From: SABY01 sp964593705
Lineage (GTDB): Bacteria; Bacteroidota; Bacteroidia; Bacteroidales; 4484-276
DNA length: 64,000 bases
Assembly (NCBI GenBank): GCA_964593705.1
Contig: CAZQIV010000006.1
Location: 33,452 to 97,451 of the forward strand
Direction: 5' to 3'
Shown: positions 1 to 8,800 of the stretch, piece after piece
How positions within the stretch are numbered: position 1 is the first letter of the stretch
Layout of the letters: the number at the start of each line of letters is the position of its first letter
Program-made: the position numbers and the translations under genes
The notes under the pieces: generated by a model
What the model saw: the letters and a program-made list of their open reading frames with translations, nothing else
Told to the model about the DNA's origin: nothing
The model's database searches: none

Positions 1-2
1 TT

Positions 3-140
3 TTTAATTTGCTTGAAAACAACCAATACCTTCATCTCGTTTCTGATTTTATTCCGGAATATTATAATTGGCCACTTTTCTTTGGTGGATCATTCCTGAT
101 AATAATCGCTATTGTCAGAATTTTCAGAGATAATAAGTAA
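3..140 (+). CDS. C-terminal fragment of a membrane protein (truncated by window edge)
   Basis: Frame 3 is open from the window edge to a TAA at 138-140 and encodes 45 residues ending in RIFRDNK. It contains one clear hydrophobic segment (WPLFFGGSFLIIIAIVRIF) followed by a basic tail, so it looks like the last transmembrane helix of a membrane protein. The other two plus frames are closed by early stops. The family cannot be recognised from this tail, and an accidental open frame of this length is possible. It is the only plausible plus-strand gene in the window and would converge on the minus-strand tsf operon. Confidence 0.45.
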   Translation, partial: FNLLENNQYLHLVSDFIPEYYNWPLFFGGSFLIIIAIVRIFRDNK

Positions 141-462
141 ATCAGGTCTAAAAAGTCACAGCCTGTCCCTATTCTTTGGGAAATGCACGAATAATATTCA
201 TGAGGCGTTAAACTGGTTACTTATTATTTATACCAAATTTATTATCAGATGATTGGTATTCGTATTTAATTGAACACCTTAAAATATTTATTATCATACG
301 GATAAGTAAATATGTAGGTTGCACAAAAATAGCACTTTATGTCTTTTTGGACTGAACTTATCAGTAAATCATATTTTGTGTGGAAATTTGTAACCAATAT
401 TCATTACTAATGCATAATATCGTTCATTAGTAATGAAAACAATGCAGGTATGTAGTCATAAA
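141..462. other. Intergenic region without a recognisable gene
   Basis: This AT-rich stretch lies between the truncated plus-strand gene and the tsf terminator. I see no convincing ORF, RNA gene or repeat. The short palindrome ATTCATTACTAATGCATAAT and the nearby ATTAGTAATGAA make a weak hairpin around 400-437. Confidence 0.5.
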
Positions 463-494
463 AAAAGCCGCATCTTATTAAAGATGCGGCTTTT
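463..494 (-). terminator. Intrinsic terminator of the rplM-rpsI-rpsB-tsf operon
   Basis: A perfect 14-bp stem (AAAAGCCGCATCTT and its complement) closes a 4-nt loop. Read on the minus strand it is followed by a T-run. It lies 21 bp beyond the tsf stop codon. A-runs on one side and T-runs on the other make it potentially bidirectional, so it could also end the truncated plus-strand gene. Confidence 0.88.
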
Positions 495-515
495 CTATAT
501 TTTGAAATATAAGAC

Positions 516-1346
516 TTATCCAATACCCAAACGTGAAAATTTGCTTACAGTCAAATCTTTGTCTGTTGATTTTAGGTAATCAGTTACAGTAATTTTAGAA
601 TCTTTTATAAAGGATTGGCTCATGAGGGTATTTTCTTTAAAGAATTTACCCAATCTTCCTTGAGCAATTTTATCGAGCATAGCTTCGGGTTTGCCTTCCT
701 GGCGTGCAAGGTCTTTGCCAACTTCAAGTTCGGTGTCAATAACTTTTTGAGAAACTGATTCTTTGTCTAAAGAAACCGGATTCATTGCAGCAATTTGCAT
801 GGCAAGGTCATGGGCAGCAACATCAACACCTTCACCGGCTTTATTCATGCCAACGAGTGTAGCAATTCTGTTTCCGTTGTGGTTGTATGCAGAAACAAAG
901 GGCGCTTTGATGGCTTTGTATGAATCAAACTCAAGTTTCTCGCCGGTTTTTCCGGTTATGTCGTTTAGTTTTTCTGCTACGGTAGCATTATCTAAGGTAA
1001 GTGCTAAAACAGCTTCCAGCGTTTCAGCTTTATTATCGAGTGCAGCAGTTGTAATTCCGGTAACGAAATTTACAAAATCTTCGCTTTTTGCTACGAAATC
1101 AGTTTCGCAATTAACCATTACCAATACACCAAAAGTGTTATCGTTACTTGTTTTTCCCAGTACATATCCTTCGGTAGCATCTTTATCAGCTCTTTTAGCA
1201 GCTACTTTTGCCCCTTTTTTACGAAGAATTTCGATAGCTTTTTCAAAATCACCTTCAGATTCCTGGAGTGCTTTTTTACAATCCATCATCCCCGCGCCGG
1301 TTTGTTTACGCAGTTTTGCAACTTCAGCAGCAGTAATATTTGCCAT
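516..1346 (-). CDS. tsf: Translation elongation factor Ts
   Basis: EF-Ts is the guanine-nucleotide exchange factor that recycles EF-Tu in the cytosol. The N-terminus (MANITAAEVAKLRKQTGAGM) is the conserved UBA-like domain, followed by the MDCKKAL signature. The EF-Tu-contacting segment containing TDFVAKSEDF lies near residues 80-90, and the C-terminal part carries the second half of the dimerisation core. At 276 aa it is a normal bacterial length. The gene follows rpsB, as in most bacteria, and the operon ends at the strong hairpin at 463-494. A 633-nt open frame on the opposite strand is a shadow of this gene. Confidence 0.97.
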   Translation of the reverse strand: MANITAAEVAKLRKQTGAGMMDCKKALQESEGDFEKAIEILRKKGAKVAAKRADKDATEGYVLGKTSNDNTFGVLVMVNCETDFVAKSEDFVNFVTGITTAALDNKAETLEAVLALTLDNATVAEKLNDITGKTGEKLEFDSYKAIKAPFVSAYNHNGNRIATLVGMNKAGEGVDVAAHDLAMQIAAMNPVSLDKESVSQKVIDTELEVGKDLARQEGKPEAMLDKIAQGRLGKFFKENTLMSQSFIKDSKITVTDYLKSTDKDLTVSKFSRLGIG

Positions 1347-1394
1347 TTTGATACTTTTTTATGAGTTAGTTATGATAAGTTTCTGTATTAAATA

Positions 1395-1431
1395 AAAAAG
1401 AGATGTGGAAAAAAATTCATCATCTCTTTTT
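1395..1431 (-). terminator. Hairpin between rpsB and tsf (possible attenuator)
   Basis: An 11-bp perfect stem (AAAAAGAGATG and its complement) has a 15-nt loop and lies in the 116-bp rpsB-tsf gap. The minus-strand side ends in a short T-run. Its position suggests partial termination or mRNA processing that adjusts tsf relative to rpsB; this is inferred only from the structure. Confidence 0.55.
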
Positions 1432-1462
1432 CAAATCGACATTTAATTCAATTTAAATATGT

Positions 1463-2371
1463 TTATTTTTTTCTAACCGCTGTTCCCTTGCGCACTCTTT
1501 TATCTTTGTCAGCAACAGGAGCAGATCCATCAGAATCAGTTTTAATTCTTGGGCGTTTTCCTGATTCTTTCTCTTTCTTTCTTTTCTCCTCTTTTTCTTC
1601 CATTTCCGCTTCAAGTTCTTCTTTCGAGCGTGTTTTAATTATGTTTTCTTCCTCTTGCTCTTCCGCACGTTTGTCTCTGTCAGCTTGTCTTTCCATCAAT
1701 CCTTCTTCAATAGCTTTAGCCATAATTTGAATGATGAGCGAAATTGACTTGGAAGCATCATCATTTGCAGGAATGGGGAAATCAACTTTTTTTGGGTCAG
1801 AGTTTGTGTCAACAATTGCAAAAGTTGGAATATTTAATTTTTTGGCTTCAGCAATAGCAATATGCTCTTTTAATATGTCCACAACAAAAATTGCAGACGG
1901 CAACCTGTTAAGGTCAGAAATGCTTCCGAGTTGTTTTTCAAGCTTCGCACGTTCACGTACAATTTGAAGTCTTTCTCTTTTTGAAATATTTGCATATCCG
2001 TTTTCGGTCATCATCTTGTCGATGGATGTCATTTTGCGAACCGCCTTACGGATGGTGGCAAAGTTGGTAAGCATACCTCCGGGCCAACGTTCAGTAACAT
2101 AAGGCATACCGACACTTTTAATCTTCTCGGCAACTATTTCTTTAGCTTGCTTTTTAGTAGCAACAAAAAGTATTTTTTTCCCTGACCGGGTAATCTGCTT
2201 AACCGCAGAAGCAGCCTCTTCAATTTTAGCTGCTGTTTTGTAAAGGTCAATAATGTGGATTCCATTGCGCTCCATAAATATGTAGGGAGCCATATTGGGA
2301 TTCCATTTTCTGGTGAGGTGGCCAAAGTGCACACCAGCATCCAGTAATTCTTCGAAATTTGTTCTTGGCAT
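1463..2371 (-). CDS. rpsB: Small ribosomal subunit protein uS2
   Basis: S2 is a late-assembling protein of the 30S subunit needed for S1 docking and translation initiation. The sequence opens with MPRTNFEELLDAGVHFGHLT, which contains the family signature (LLdAGvHFGH), and holds FVATKKQAKE, ERWPGGMLTNF and FAIVDTNSDPKKVDFPIPAND. The first 230 residues cover the whole conserved fold. The 302-aa length is due to a highly charged C-terminal tail of about 70 residues (E/K-rich, then RVRKGTAVRKK). Long S2 tails are common in Bacteroidota. It lies 107 bp after rpsI and 116 bp before tsf. Confidence 0.97.
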   Translation of the reverse strand: MPRTNFEELLDAGVHFGHLTRKWNPNMAPYIFMERNGIHIIDLYKTAAKIEEAASAVKQITRSGKKILFVATKKQAKEIVAEKIKSVGMPYVTERWPGGMLTNFATIRKAVRKMTSIDKMMTENGYANISKRERLQIVRERAKLEKQLGSISDLNRLPSAIFVVDILKEHIAIAEAKKLNIPTFAIVDTNSDPKKVDFPIPANDDASKSISLIIQIMAKAIEEGLMERQADRDKRAEEQEEENIIKTRSKEELEAEMEEKEEKRKKEKESGKRPRIKTDSDGSAPVADKDKRVRKGTAVRKK

Positions 2372-2478
2372 TGATGAGTTTGTTTATGTTTACTTTCCTT
2401 AAATATGCAACCTGTAAGTAGTTCATAGTATATTGAAGTCTCACAAGTTTGGATACTAAACACTTTAATATCCGGGAT

Positions 2479-2865
2479 CTATCGTTTACTAAATTGAAAT
2501 TTCTTTCTTGCTTTTTTCTGGCCTGGTTTTTTACGTTCAACCATTCTTGGGTCTCTTCTGAGAAGTCCGTTCGATTTGAGAACCGGACGATGTTCAGGCT
2601 CCAGCTTGATGATTGCTCTCGAAATACCCAGCCTTAAAGCTTCTACCTGTCCTTTAAAACCTCCGCCATCAATATTGGCAGTAACATCGTACTTGTCTAT
2701 GTTGTTGGTGAGTTCTAAAGCCTGACGGGCAACATATTGAAGTGTTGCTGCAGGGAAGTAGTCCTCAACACTTTTTTTATTTACTACAATTTTACCGGAA
2801 CCCGGTGTTAGGTAAATTCTTGCAACTGCAGTCTTCCTTCTACCTAAAGCATTAGTTACTTCCAT
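2479..2865 (-). CDS. rpsI: Small ribosomal subunit protein uS9
   Basis: S9 binds the 3' domain of 16S rRNA, and its C-terminal tail reaches the P-site tRNA. The 128-residue product has the usual start (MEVTNALGRRKTAVARIYL), the GGGFKGQVEALRLGISRA core and the invariant basic terminus with RRDPRMVERKKPGQKKAR and a final KFQFSKR. The start codon lies two bases after the rplM stop, so the two genes are co-transcribed and probably translationally coupled. Confidence 0.97.
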   Translation of the reverse strand: MEVTNALGRRKTAVARIYLTPGSGKIVVNKKSVEDYFPAATLQYVARQALELTNNIDKYDVTANIDGGGFKGQVEALRLGISRAIIKLEPEHRPVLKSNGLLRRDPRMVERKKPGQKKARKKFQFSKR

Positions 2866-2867
2866 TG

Positions 2868-3323
2868 CTATTTAATTTCATTTAGATTTATTTTTCTTGG
2901 CTTTTGCGCTTCATGCTTATGCTCTGGACCTTCACAAACATAAAGGTTTTTAAAAAGCACACTGCCAAGTCTGTTTTTTGGCAACATACCTTTAATAGCA
3001 TATTCAACCATTGCTGTAGGTTTTTTTGCCATGAGCTGATGGGCTGATGTAATTTTTTGACCTCCTGGATAACCTGAATGGCGAACATACTCTTTCTGAT
3101 CCATTTTGTTTCCGGTAAGTTTTACTTTTTCAGCGTTAATAATAATTACGTTATCTCCGCAATCAACATGCGGGGTGAAACCGGGTTTGTTTTTTCCACG
3201 TAACATTTTGGCTGTTGCCGAGGCTAATCTTCCCAGAATTTCATCTTCTGCATCAATAATAAGCCATTCTTTTTGAACGGTCTCTTTATTGGCACTTATC
3301 GTCTTGTAACTTAAGGTATCCAT
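2868..3323 (-). CDS. rplM: Large ribosomal subunit protein uL13
   Basis: L13 is an early-assembling 50S protein. The 151-aa product shows the family landmarks: WLIIDAEDEILGRLAS near the N-terminus, GDNVIIINAEKVKLTG in the middle, HSGYPGG near residue 90 and the KGMLPKNRLG motif near residue 115. It is the first gene of the rplM-rpsI-rpsB-tsf cluster and is preceded by a consensus Bacteroidota promoter at 3378-3408. Length and start are typical of the family. Confidence 0.97.
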   Translation of the reverse strand: MDTLSYKTISANKETVQKEWLIIDAEDEILGRLASATAKMLRGKNKPGFTPHVDCGDNVIIINAEKVKLTGNKMDQKEYVRHSGYPGGQKITSAHQLMAKKPTAMVEYAIKGMLPKNRLGSVLFKNLYVCEGPEHKHEAQKPRKINLNEIK

Positions 3324-3377
3324 TTATTAATCAGTTATTTCAATACAAAAATACGTACCTCCCAAAAAATGGGGCTG

Positions 3378-3408
3378 CAAAAGTAGAATTTATTTTTTGA
3401 TAAACAAA
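3378..3408 (-). promoter_or_regulatory. Promoter of the rplM operon
   Basis: On the minus strand TTTG (3405-3408) is followed after exactly 19 bp by TACTTTTG (3378-3385). This matches the Bacteroidota primary sigma consensus TTTG / TAnnTTTG. The predicted transcript starts near 3371, giving a leader of about 45 nt that includes a weak CCCC/GGGAGG pairing. Leader regulation cannot be judged by eye. Confidence 0.75.
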
Positions 3409-3922
3409 AATATTTTGATGCAAAAAATTCATAATTCTGTTCTTTCAATGACCTGAGGAATCATTTTATGTAACTTCTCCACAAATATTATAGTCTAATT
3501 TCTAAAATAGCTTAATTCTGTTTGTCATCTGGCGGAAACGGCTATGTGTTTAGATTTTTATTCAATTGAAAATGATACCTCAATACAATACATAACAATA
3601 TCCATTGATTTGTTTGGATGGATTGAATTTTATTCGGTCAATTTAGACACAAGTTATCTACATCTCTATTTGGGCATTGTATTGAACGTGGATGTAAACG
3701 TCTATAAATTCCCAGCTTTGAGGGTATGGTTAAATCAGGGAGACTATAATTTCAGGAACGATAGTGCGCTGAAATTGTTTAGTCGAACTGATCCTGAGCG
3801 AAGTCGAAGGATCTCTAGGGTATTATTCTCCGCCGCTTGCGGCGATAAGAAAATAATTTTCTTATTGATACCCCGTCCGCTTGCAGCGGGGAGCTTCATT
3901 TGGTTGAAATAAACCAAAAAAA
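3409..3922. other. Intergenic region with palindromic repeats, no convincing gene
   Basis: The 3544-3912 open frame is not a convincing gene: its second half is built from a GATCCTgagcgaagtcgaAGGATC hairpin (around 3789-3812) and from CCGCCGCTTGCGGCG and CCCCGTCCGCTTGCAGCGGGG palindromes. Such short palindromic repeats are common in Bacteroidota intergenic DNA and often create spurious ORFs. Confidence 0.5.
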
Positions 3923-3953
3923 AAACCTAATGGAATAGTTTTCCATCAGGTTT
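3923..3953 (-). terminator. Intrinsic terminator of the cytochrome c peroxidase gene
   Basis: A 13-bp stem with one mismatch (AAACCTAATGGAA against TTCCATCAGGTTT) has a 5-nt loop. On the minus strand it is followed by a run of about ten T. It lies 21 bp after the stop of the gene at 3974-5344. Confidence 0.8.
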
Positions 3954-3973
3954 CATTTTCTGAGAAATGATGA

Positions 3974-5344
3974 TTATGGTAAGATACAACCCAAATCTAT
4001 TTTTGATTGTTCGTCATTATTTGGGAAACATTGCCCGGAAGGAATTGAATAGGGCTCGTATCTCTCCAATTCTGTATCATTTAGTCCATTTTCAATGAAA
4101 GCACTTAGAAATGTTATTTCTGATTTGGAAAGCCCTAGTGGTACAAATTCATCGGCAAGGTGCGAATCCGGGACAAAGGAGTTTTCTTTAATTGCGTAGT
4201 TTTTGTAAATCACAACATCCATAAGTGAAGTAAAGGATGAACCATGACCATAAAATTTTGCTTGACTTAAGCTGTATAATTGAGGCACTTTAAATTTGCA
4301 ATTGTCCGATTCAATTCCTGTAAAACCTCCTCTGCCTTTTTTGGTAGCAATGTCAGGCTCATTACCATATATTCCAGGTCCTCCAAGGTCATTCATTCCA
4401 TAAGCATAAAAATCCATCGAATTAAGTGCTGGGCCTGTATGACATGCAACACAGGCAGCTTTTCCAAAAAATAGTATTGCTCCCTTTTTTTGTACATCAG
4501 TCAAAGCATTTGTATTCCCTCTTAAATATTTCTGAAAAGGTGCTTCATTGGCAAGGACAATTCTTTCGTAAGCAGCAATTGCCAGGCCTGCTGTGAGGAT
4601 GGAATACCTCTCATTTTTGGGTACATCAGGAAATGCCAAATCGAACAATTTTTTGTATTCGGTTGAATAAATCAATTTAGTTGTAAGTCCCATTCTGTGA
4701 ACTGATAATCCTGCGATTGCCTGTGATTCAATACCTTCGTAACCAAGGAAATTGGTTTCGAGTGGGGTTCCAGGCGCCCACAATGCTTCTGTTCCAATAT
4801 TTGGGCCGGTTGCCCCAAACTGACCATTCCAAAGCATTACTTTTTGATATGCACTATTTATTACAGTTGGCGTATGTATAGGCTGAATATCAAGCGAATC
4901 TTCCGGGCACATTGCATCCTTTTCACGGGCATTACCGATAATGCCGAATCCAACACCTCCTTCGGAAATCCCCTGGGCTTTGCCTGATTGAAATCCTGCT
5001 TGGTGGTGGTGGCATGTTGCACATGAGTATGTGTGTTTGAACGGTTTTAGTTTTGAGTTAACAGAAAGGGCGGTTTCGTGGAATAATAATTTTCCGAGTT
5101 CCACTTTTTCAATCGTAAGTGGATTTTTCGGGTCTTGTGGAATCTGACTAAATTTAGTACTTTCTGGTAAAAGAAAAAAGCTTTTGCCGATTCCTCCAGA
5201 AGATTCTGTTAACAATTCGCTAAGGGCAATATCAAGTTCATTTTTTATTAGGCTGCCTTCCTTAAATGTATTCAATTCCTCTTTTTTAGAACAGCTGACA
5301 ATAAATAATAGAATAACGATGGATAGTAAAATAGGCTTTTTCAT
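3974..5344 (-). CDS. Di-haem cytochrome c peroxidase (CcpA/MauG family) lipoprotein
   Basis: This family reduces hydrogen peroxide to water, or oxidises protein substrates, using two c-type haems in the periplasm. The N-terminus is a lipoprotein signal (FIVSC, Cys18). Two CXXCH haem motifs are visible: CATCH at 108-112 within YSCATCHHHQAGF, and CVACH near 298. The segment WNGQFG and the C-terminal VPQLYSLSQAKFYGHGSSFTSL match the family's conserved blocks. At 456 aa it is slightly longer than typical bacterial CcpA. It is monocistronic: it stands alone between the ribosomal operon and the giant surface-protein gene and has its own terminator. It could be a MauG-like enzyme rather than a true peroxidase. 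Confidence 0.92.
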   Translation of the reverse strand: MKKPILLSIVILLFIVSCSKKEELNTFKEGSLIKNELDIALSELLTESSGGIGKSFFLLPESTKFSQIPQDPKNPLTIEKVELGKLLFHETALSVNSKLKPFKHTYSCATCHHHQAGFQSGKAQGISEGGVGFGIIGNAREKDAMCPEDSLDIQPIHTPTVINSAYQKVMLWNGQFGATGPNIGTEALWAPGTPLETNFLGYEGIESQAIAGLSVHRMGLTTKLIYSTEYKKLFDLAFPDVPKNERYSILTAGLAIAAYERIVLANEAPFQKYLRGNTNALTDVQKKGAILFFGKAACVACHTGPALNSMDFYAYGMNDLGGPGIYGNEPDIATKKGRGGFTGIESDNCKFKVPQLYSLSQAKFYGHGSSFTSLMDVVIYKNYAIKENSFVPDSHLADEFVPLGLSKSEITFLSAFIENGLNDTELERYEPYSIPSGQCFPNNDEQSKIDLGCILP

Positions 5345-5841
5345 AATTTGCTGGGTTTATTTATAAGTTTACTAAGGTAAAATACGTCGCGAAAATATGT
5401 TAATTATTTGTTAATATGGATATATATTATCCATTATTCTGTTATTTTAAATTAATCTAAATGATGAATTATTGTGAAAGGCTTATCATTACTAAATTTA
5501 GCGATTAAACATTGATTCTTTTTTTATATGTTAAAAAATATTTTTTAGTATCTTTTAAGAGATTGAAAACCAGCTACTGTGAAGATAATGTGGAAATTTT
5601 ATTTCCGAAGTTTTTTTTCGATTGTTTAATAGACTTTGCAAGGAATATTTTACCTAAAAACTCTCTTGCAACTTATAATAATTAAGAACACTTAAAAATA
5701 TATTGATGCAAAAATGGAAATCATCATATAAATAATTTAATTATAATTGTTTTTTATATTGAAATATTTTGCACTTTGCCTTTATTAAATTTGAAGCGAA
5801 ATATAATTTTGGCCACTCTGATAATATTGAAAAGCAAAAAA
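5345..5841. other. Intergenic region, AT-rich, containing a repeat shared with 25198-25447
   Basis: No ORF is convincing here. Bases 5628-5877 are clearly related to 25198-25447 (equal length of 250 bp, with islands such as AATAGACTTTG and GATAATATTGAAAAGC) and lie in the same position, just downstream of a T9SS cargo gene. The remainder (5345-5627) is AT-rich without a recognised element. Confidence 0.55.
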
Positions 5842-5877
5842 AAATCCCGAACTCATTTTGAAATGGATCCGGGATTT
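5628..5877 (-). repeat. 250-bp diverged repeat downstream of a T9SS cargo gene (copy 1)
   Basis: This segment aligns by eye over its whole length with 25198-25447. Both copies end in the terminator hairpin of the upstream cargo gene and both are non-coding. Similarity is moderate and concentrated in blocks, so it is an old duplication or a constrained element rather than a recent copy. Confidence 0.6.
5842..5877 (-). terminator. Terminator of the giant surface-protein gene
   Basis: AAATCCCG pairs with CGGGATTT around a GATCC-containing loop, and the minus strand continues into a run of nine T. It lies 17 bp after the stop codon of the gene at 5894-14488. Confidence 0.8.
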
Positions 5878-5893
5878 AAAATAAAGTTACACG

Positions 5894-8800
5894 CTAATAT
5901 TGAATGACCACTTTCCTAAACGAGTATGCTCCGTTTTGGGCGATCTTCAAAACATACATCCCGGGTTGGATATTTTGGATATCCAGTTTGGTTTGCTTTT
6001 GCAGGATGTCTTGTTTTAAAACAATGCTTCCGTTTGAATTGGTAAGTTCGATATTTGCATCACCATTGTTTGTAAACGCATCAAATATGATGTTTAATTC
6101 ATCAGAGGTAGGATTTGGATATATCCTGATCTGCGAAAGCAGGGCAGAACCACCAATGCCAGTTGAACCCTCCTTAAAGCCGGTAATTGCCGACAGCCCG
6201 CTGATGGCGAATAAACCATCATGATTTGGGAAGCTTTCATTGTAACTTGCCAATAATTCATTTTCGGTTCCACTTGCAGGATGGTAAGCCCTGAAAGTGA
6301 TAAATTCACCTTCTTCTGCACCATCTTTACAGGTGGTATGAATATCATCGGCATAAACCGTTAAAAGATTGTTTTGACCTTTTGCCGTGATGTCGGCAAA
6401 ACCGATACAATTTCCATTGCTATCGAAAGCCCCGATGTGTGAAAAGTTTTCTAGTCCTGCCAAAGCCTCGCTGAAAATGGAGATTAAATGCACATCACCA
6501 GTTTTAGTTACTTGCCAGGGACTGTTTTGATCAAACACTATTTGTGAGGATTTGATTTCACTTGCATCCAGGTCATAATCCGGGAAAGTAACCGTAGCCG
6601 GATTGATTAGGTTTGCCAGATAACCTTCGCCGGGCTTTAAGGTCTGCAGTGTAAACAACCCACCTTCGGGCCAGTATATTTGGTTGGTAATGTGGTTGAA
6701 CATAACACGTATGTCTTGCATTGGATTTTCGAAAGCATCCTCCACAGCTACTTCAACATTTGATAAAACCGGGAGGTACTTTGCCCCGCTGCCCAATTGC
6801 AGTGTGGTTTCAGTTAAAAGGTTTCCTTTCATAACTATTGCACTTTGCTGCTCCATAAATATTTTATAGGCAGTTTTATAGTTCCAGTTGCCGATGAGGT
6901 TGATGTTTTGTGAAGGCCAATACAACTTCCCGGAGTTGTTTACCATAATACTTAACAGGTTTAGCCCCACGGGGTATTCCATAATGGTTTCGATATCGCC
7001 ATCCAAAGGATCGAGGAAGGAAGAGAAATGCGACCAGCCTTCGTGCAGGGGGATCAACTGAACCCCAACAAAAATGGTAACTTCAACCAATTCAGATTCG
7101 AGGCTTTGGGCATCCACGGCTTTGGCCTCAATTTTTTTGTTGCCAAAATCCATCGGAAGATCAATAGTCCAGTTTTCGGTTCCTGTGGCCAGTTGCCAGG
7201 TGCCTTCATTTACCCTGACATATATTTCCGAAAGATCATTATCAGGATCGGAGGCTGTACCTGAAAATGTTGCCACAGTATCATAAATATTATCACTTTC
7301 CAATGGCGAAGAAATCACAACTGTTGGTGCCCTGAAAATAGTGAGCGTAAGCTGGTCATCATCGGTGAAGTTGCATGATGCAAGCCCCTGAATAGTAAGT
7401 GTAAGCTCAACATTTCCTGCTACAATATCATCTGTTCCGGGTGTATAGCTTGGCTTTAGTACATTTTCATTATCAAACCCACCATCACCTGCAGTTGACC
7501 AGCTAATGGATGTGTAATTTATGGCAGATGCTTCCGAGAGGATATAATTCTCACCATCAATAATGGAGGCATCATTACCTGCAAAAGCAACAGGTTTGGG
7601 GAAGGTATTCCAGCTAACAGTTTCAGCACCATTATTATTGCAGTATGTGCCTTGGCGGATCGTTTGAATTTCGATGTTTGTTTTTCCTGTCGTAGAAATA
7701 TCGGTTCCTGAGGTGTAGTTTATCCACCCCGACCATGCAGAGCCATCATGGGTTCTGAAAGAAATTGAGTCGTTTCCGTTGCCGCCGCTTCCTGCGCTTA
7801 ATGCTGCCGAAACATCATCGCCAATACAAACAGTATCCACATTGGGATATTTTGCCAGCGTTCCCGAAACGGGAGTTTGTTCTACTGTCCAGCTTTTGGT
7901 ATTGTAAGCCGCATCATCGCAGTAATCAGCCGCACGTTTTGTACGGATTTCAATGGCTGTTTTGCCAGATGTTGAAATATCAGTTTCCGAAGTATATATA
8001 GCCCATGCCGCCCAGTTAGTTCCGTTATTTGTCCGGAAAAAAGTTGAATCGTTTCCATTGCCGCCGCTTCCTGCAGTTGATGCTGCCGAAACATCATCGC
8101 CTTCACAAACATTATTCACATCGGGGGTTTTAGCGAGTGTTCCCGAAACGGGTGTTTGTTCTACTGTCCAGCTTTCGGTGTTGTAAGCTGCATCGTTGCA
8201 GTAATCGGCAACACGCTTCGTGCGGATTTCTACTGCTGTTTTTTGGGATGTTGAAATATCAGTTTCCGGAGTATAGACAGCCCATGCCGACCAGTCAGTT
8301 CCGTTATTTGTCCGGTAATTGCTTGAATCGGTGCCATTGCCGCCACTTCCTGCGCTTAATGCTGCTGAAACGTAGTTCCCCTTGCAAACAGTATCCACAT
8401 CGGGAGTTTTTGCCAGTGTTCCCGAAACTGGAGTGGCTTCTACTGTAATCTCCACCACATTCGATTCAACAGCCCCTGTCCAGTTGGCCATGCAATCGAC
8501 ACGTGCAAGACGTTTGTACCATGTGGTGAAAGTTAAACTTCCGGGAGCAAAACCGGCGGCATCGCTTGATGAAATATCTGTAAATCCTGTGGCATCGCTG
8601 GTGGTTGACGATTGCCATTTGTATTCCAGGACTCCGGTATGTCCGGTGGGAAGTGCTGTACTGGTGAGCATATTGGGTACTGTACCGTAACAAATGGTTT
8701 GCGCATCGGCAATGGTTCCGCCATCGTTGGGGTCGGCACAAAGGCATTCCGAAGTACCTGCAATATCTCCGTTGATGGTCCAACTGAACGAATTGATGAT

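Noticed and set aside
763..1395. 210-aa plus-strand ORF
   Set aside because: It is antisense to the certain gene tsf, low-complexity and Ser/Ala-rich; an open shadow frame.
3544..3912. 122-aa plus-strand ORF
   Set aside because: Its second half is the translation of palindromic intergenic repeats (LFSRTDPERSRRISR type); no domain and no promoter.
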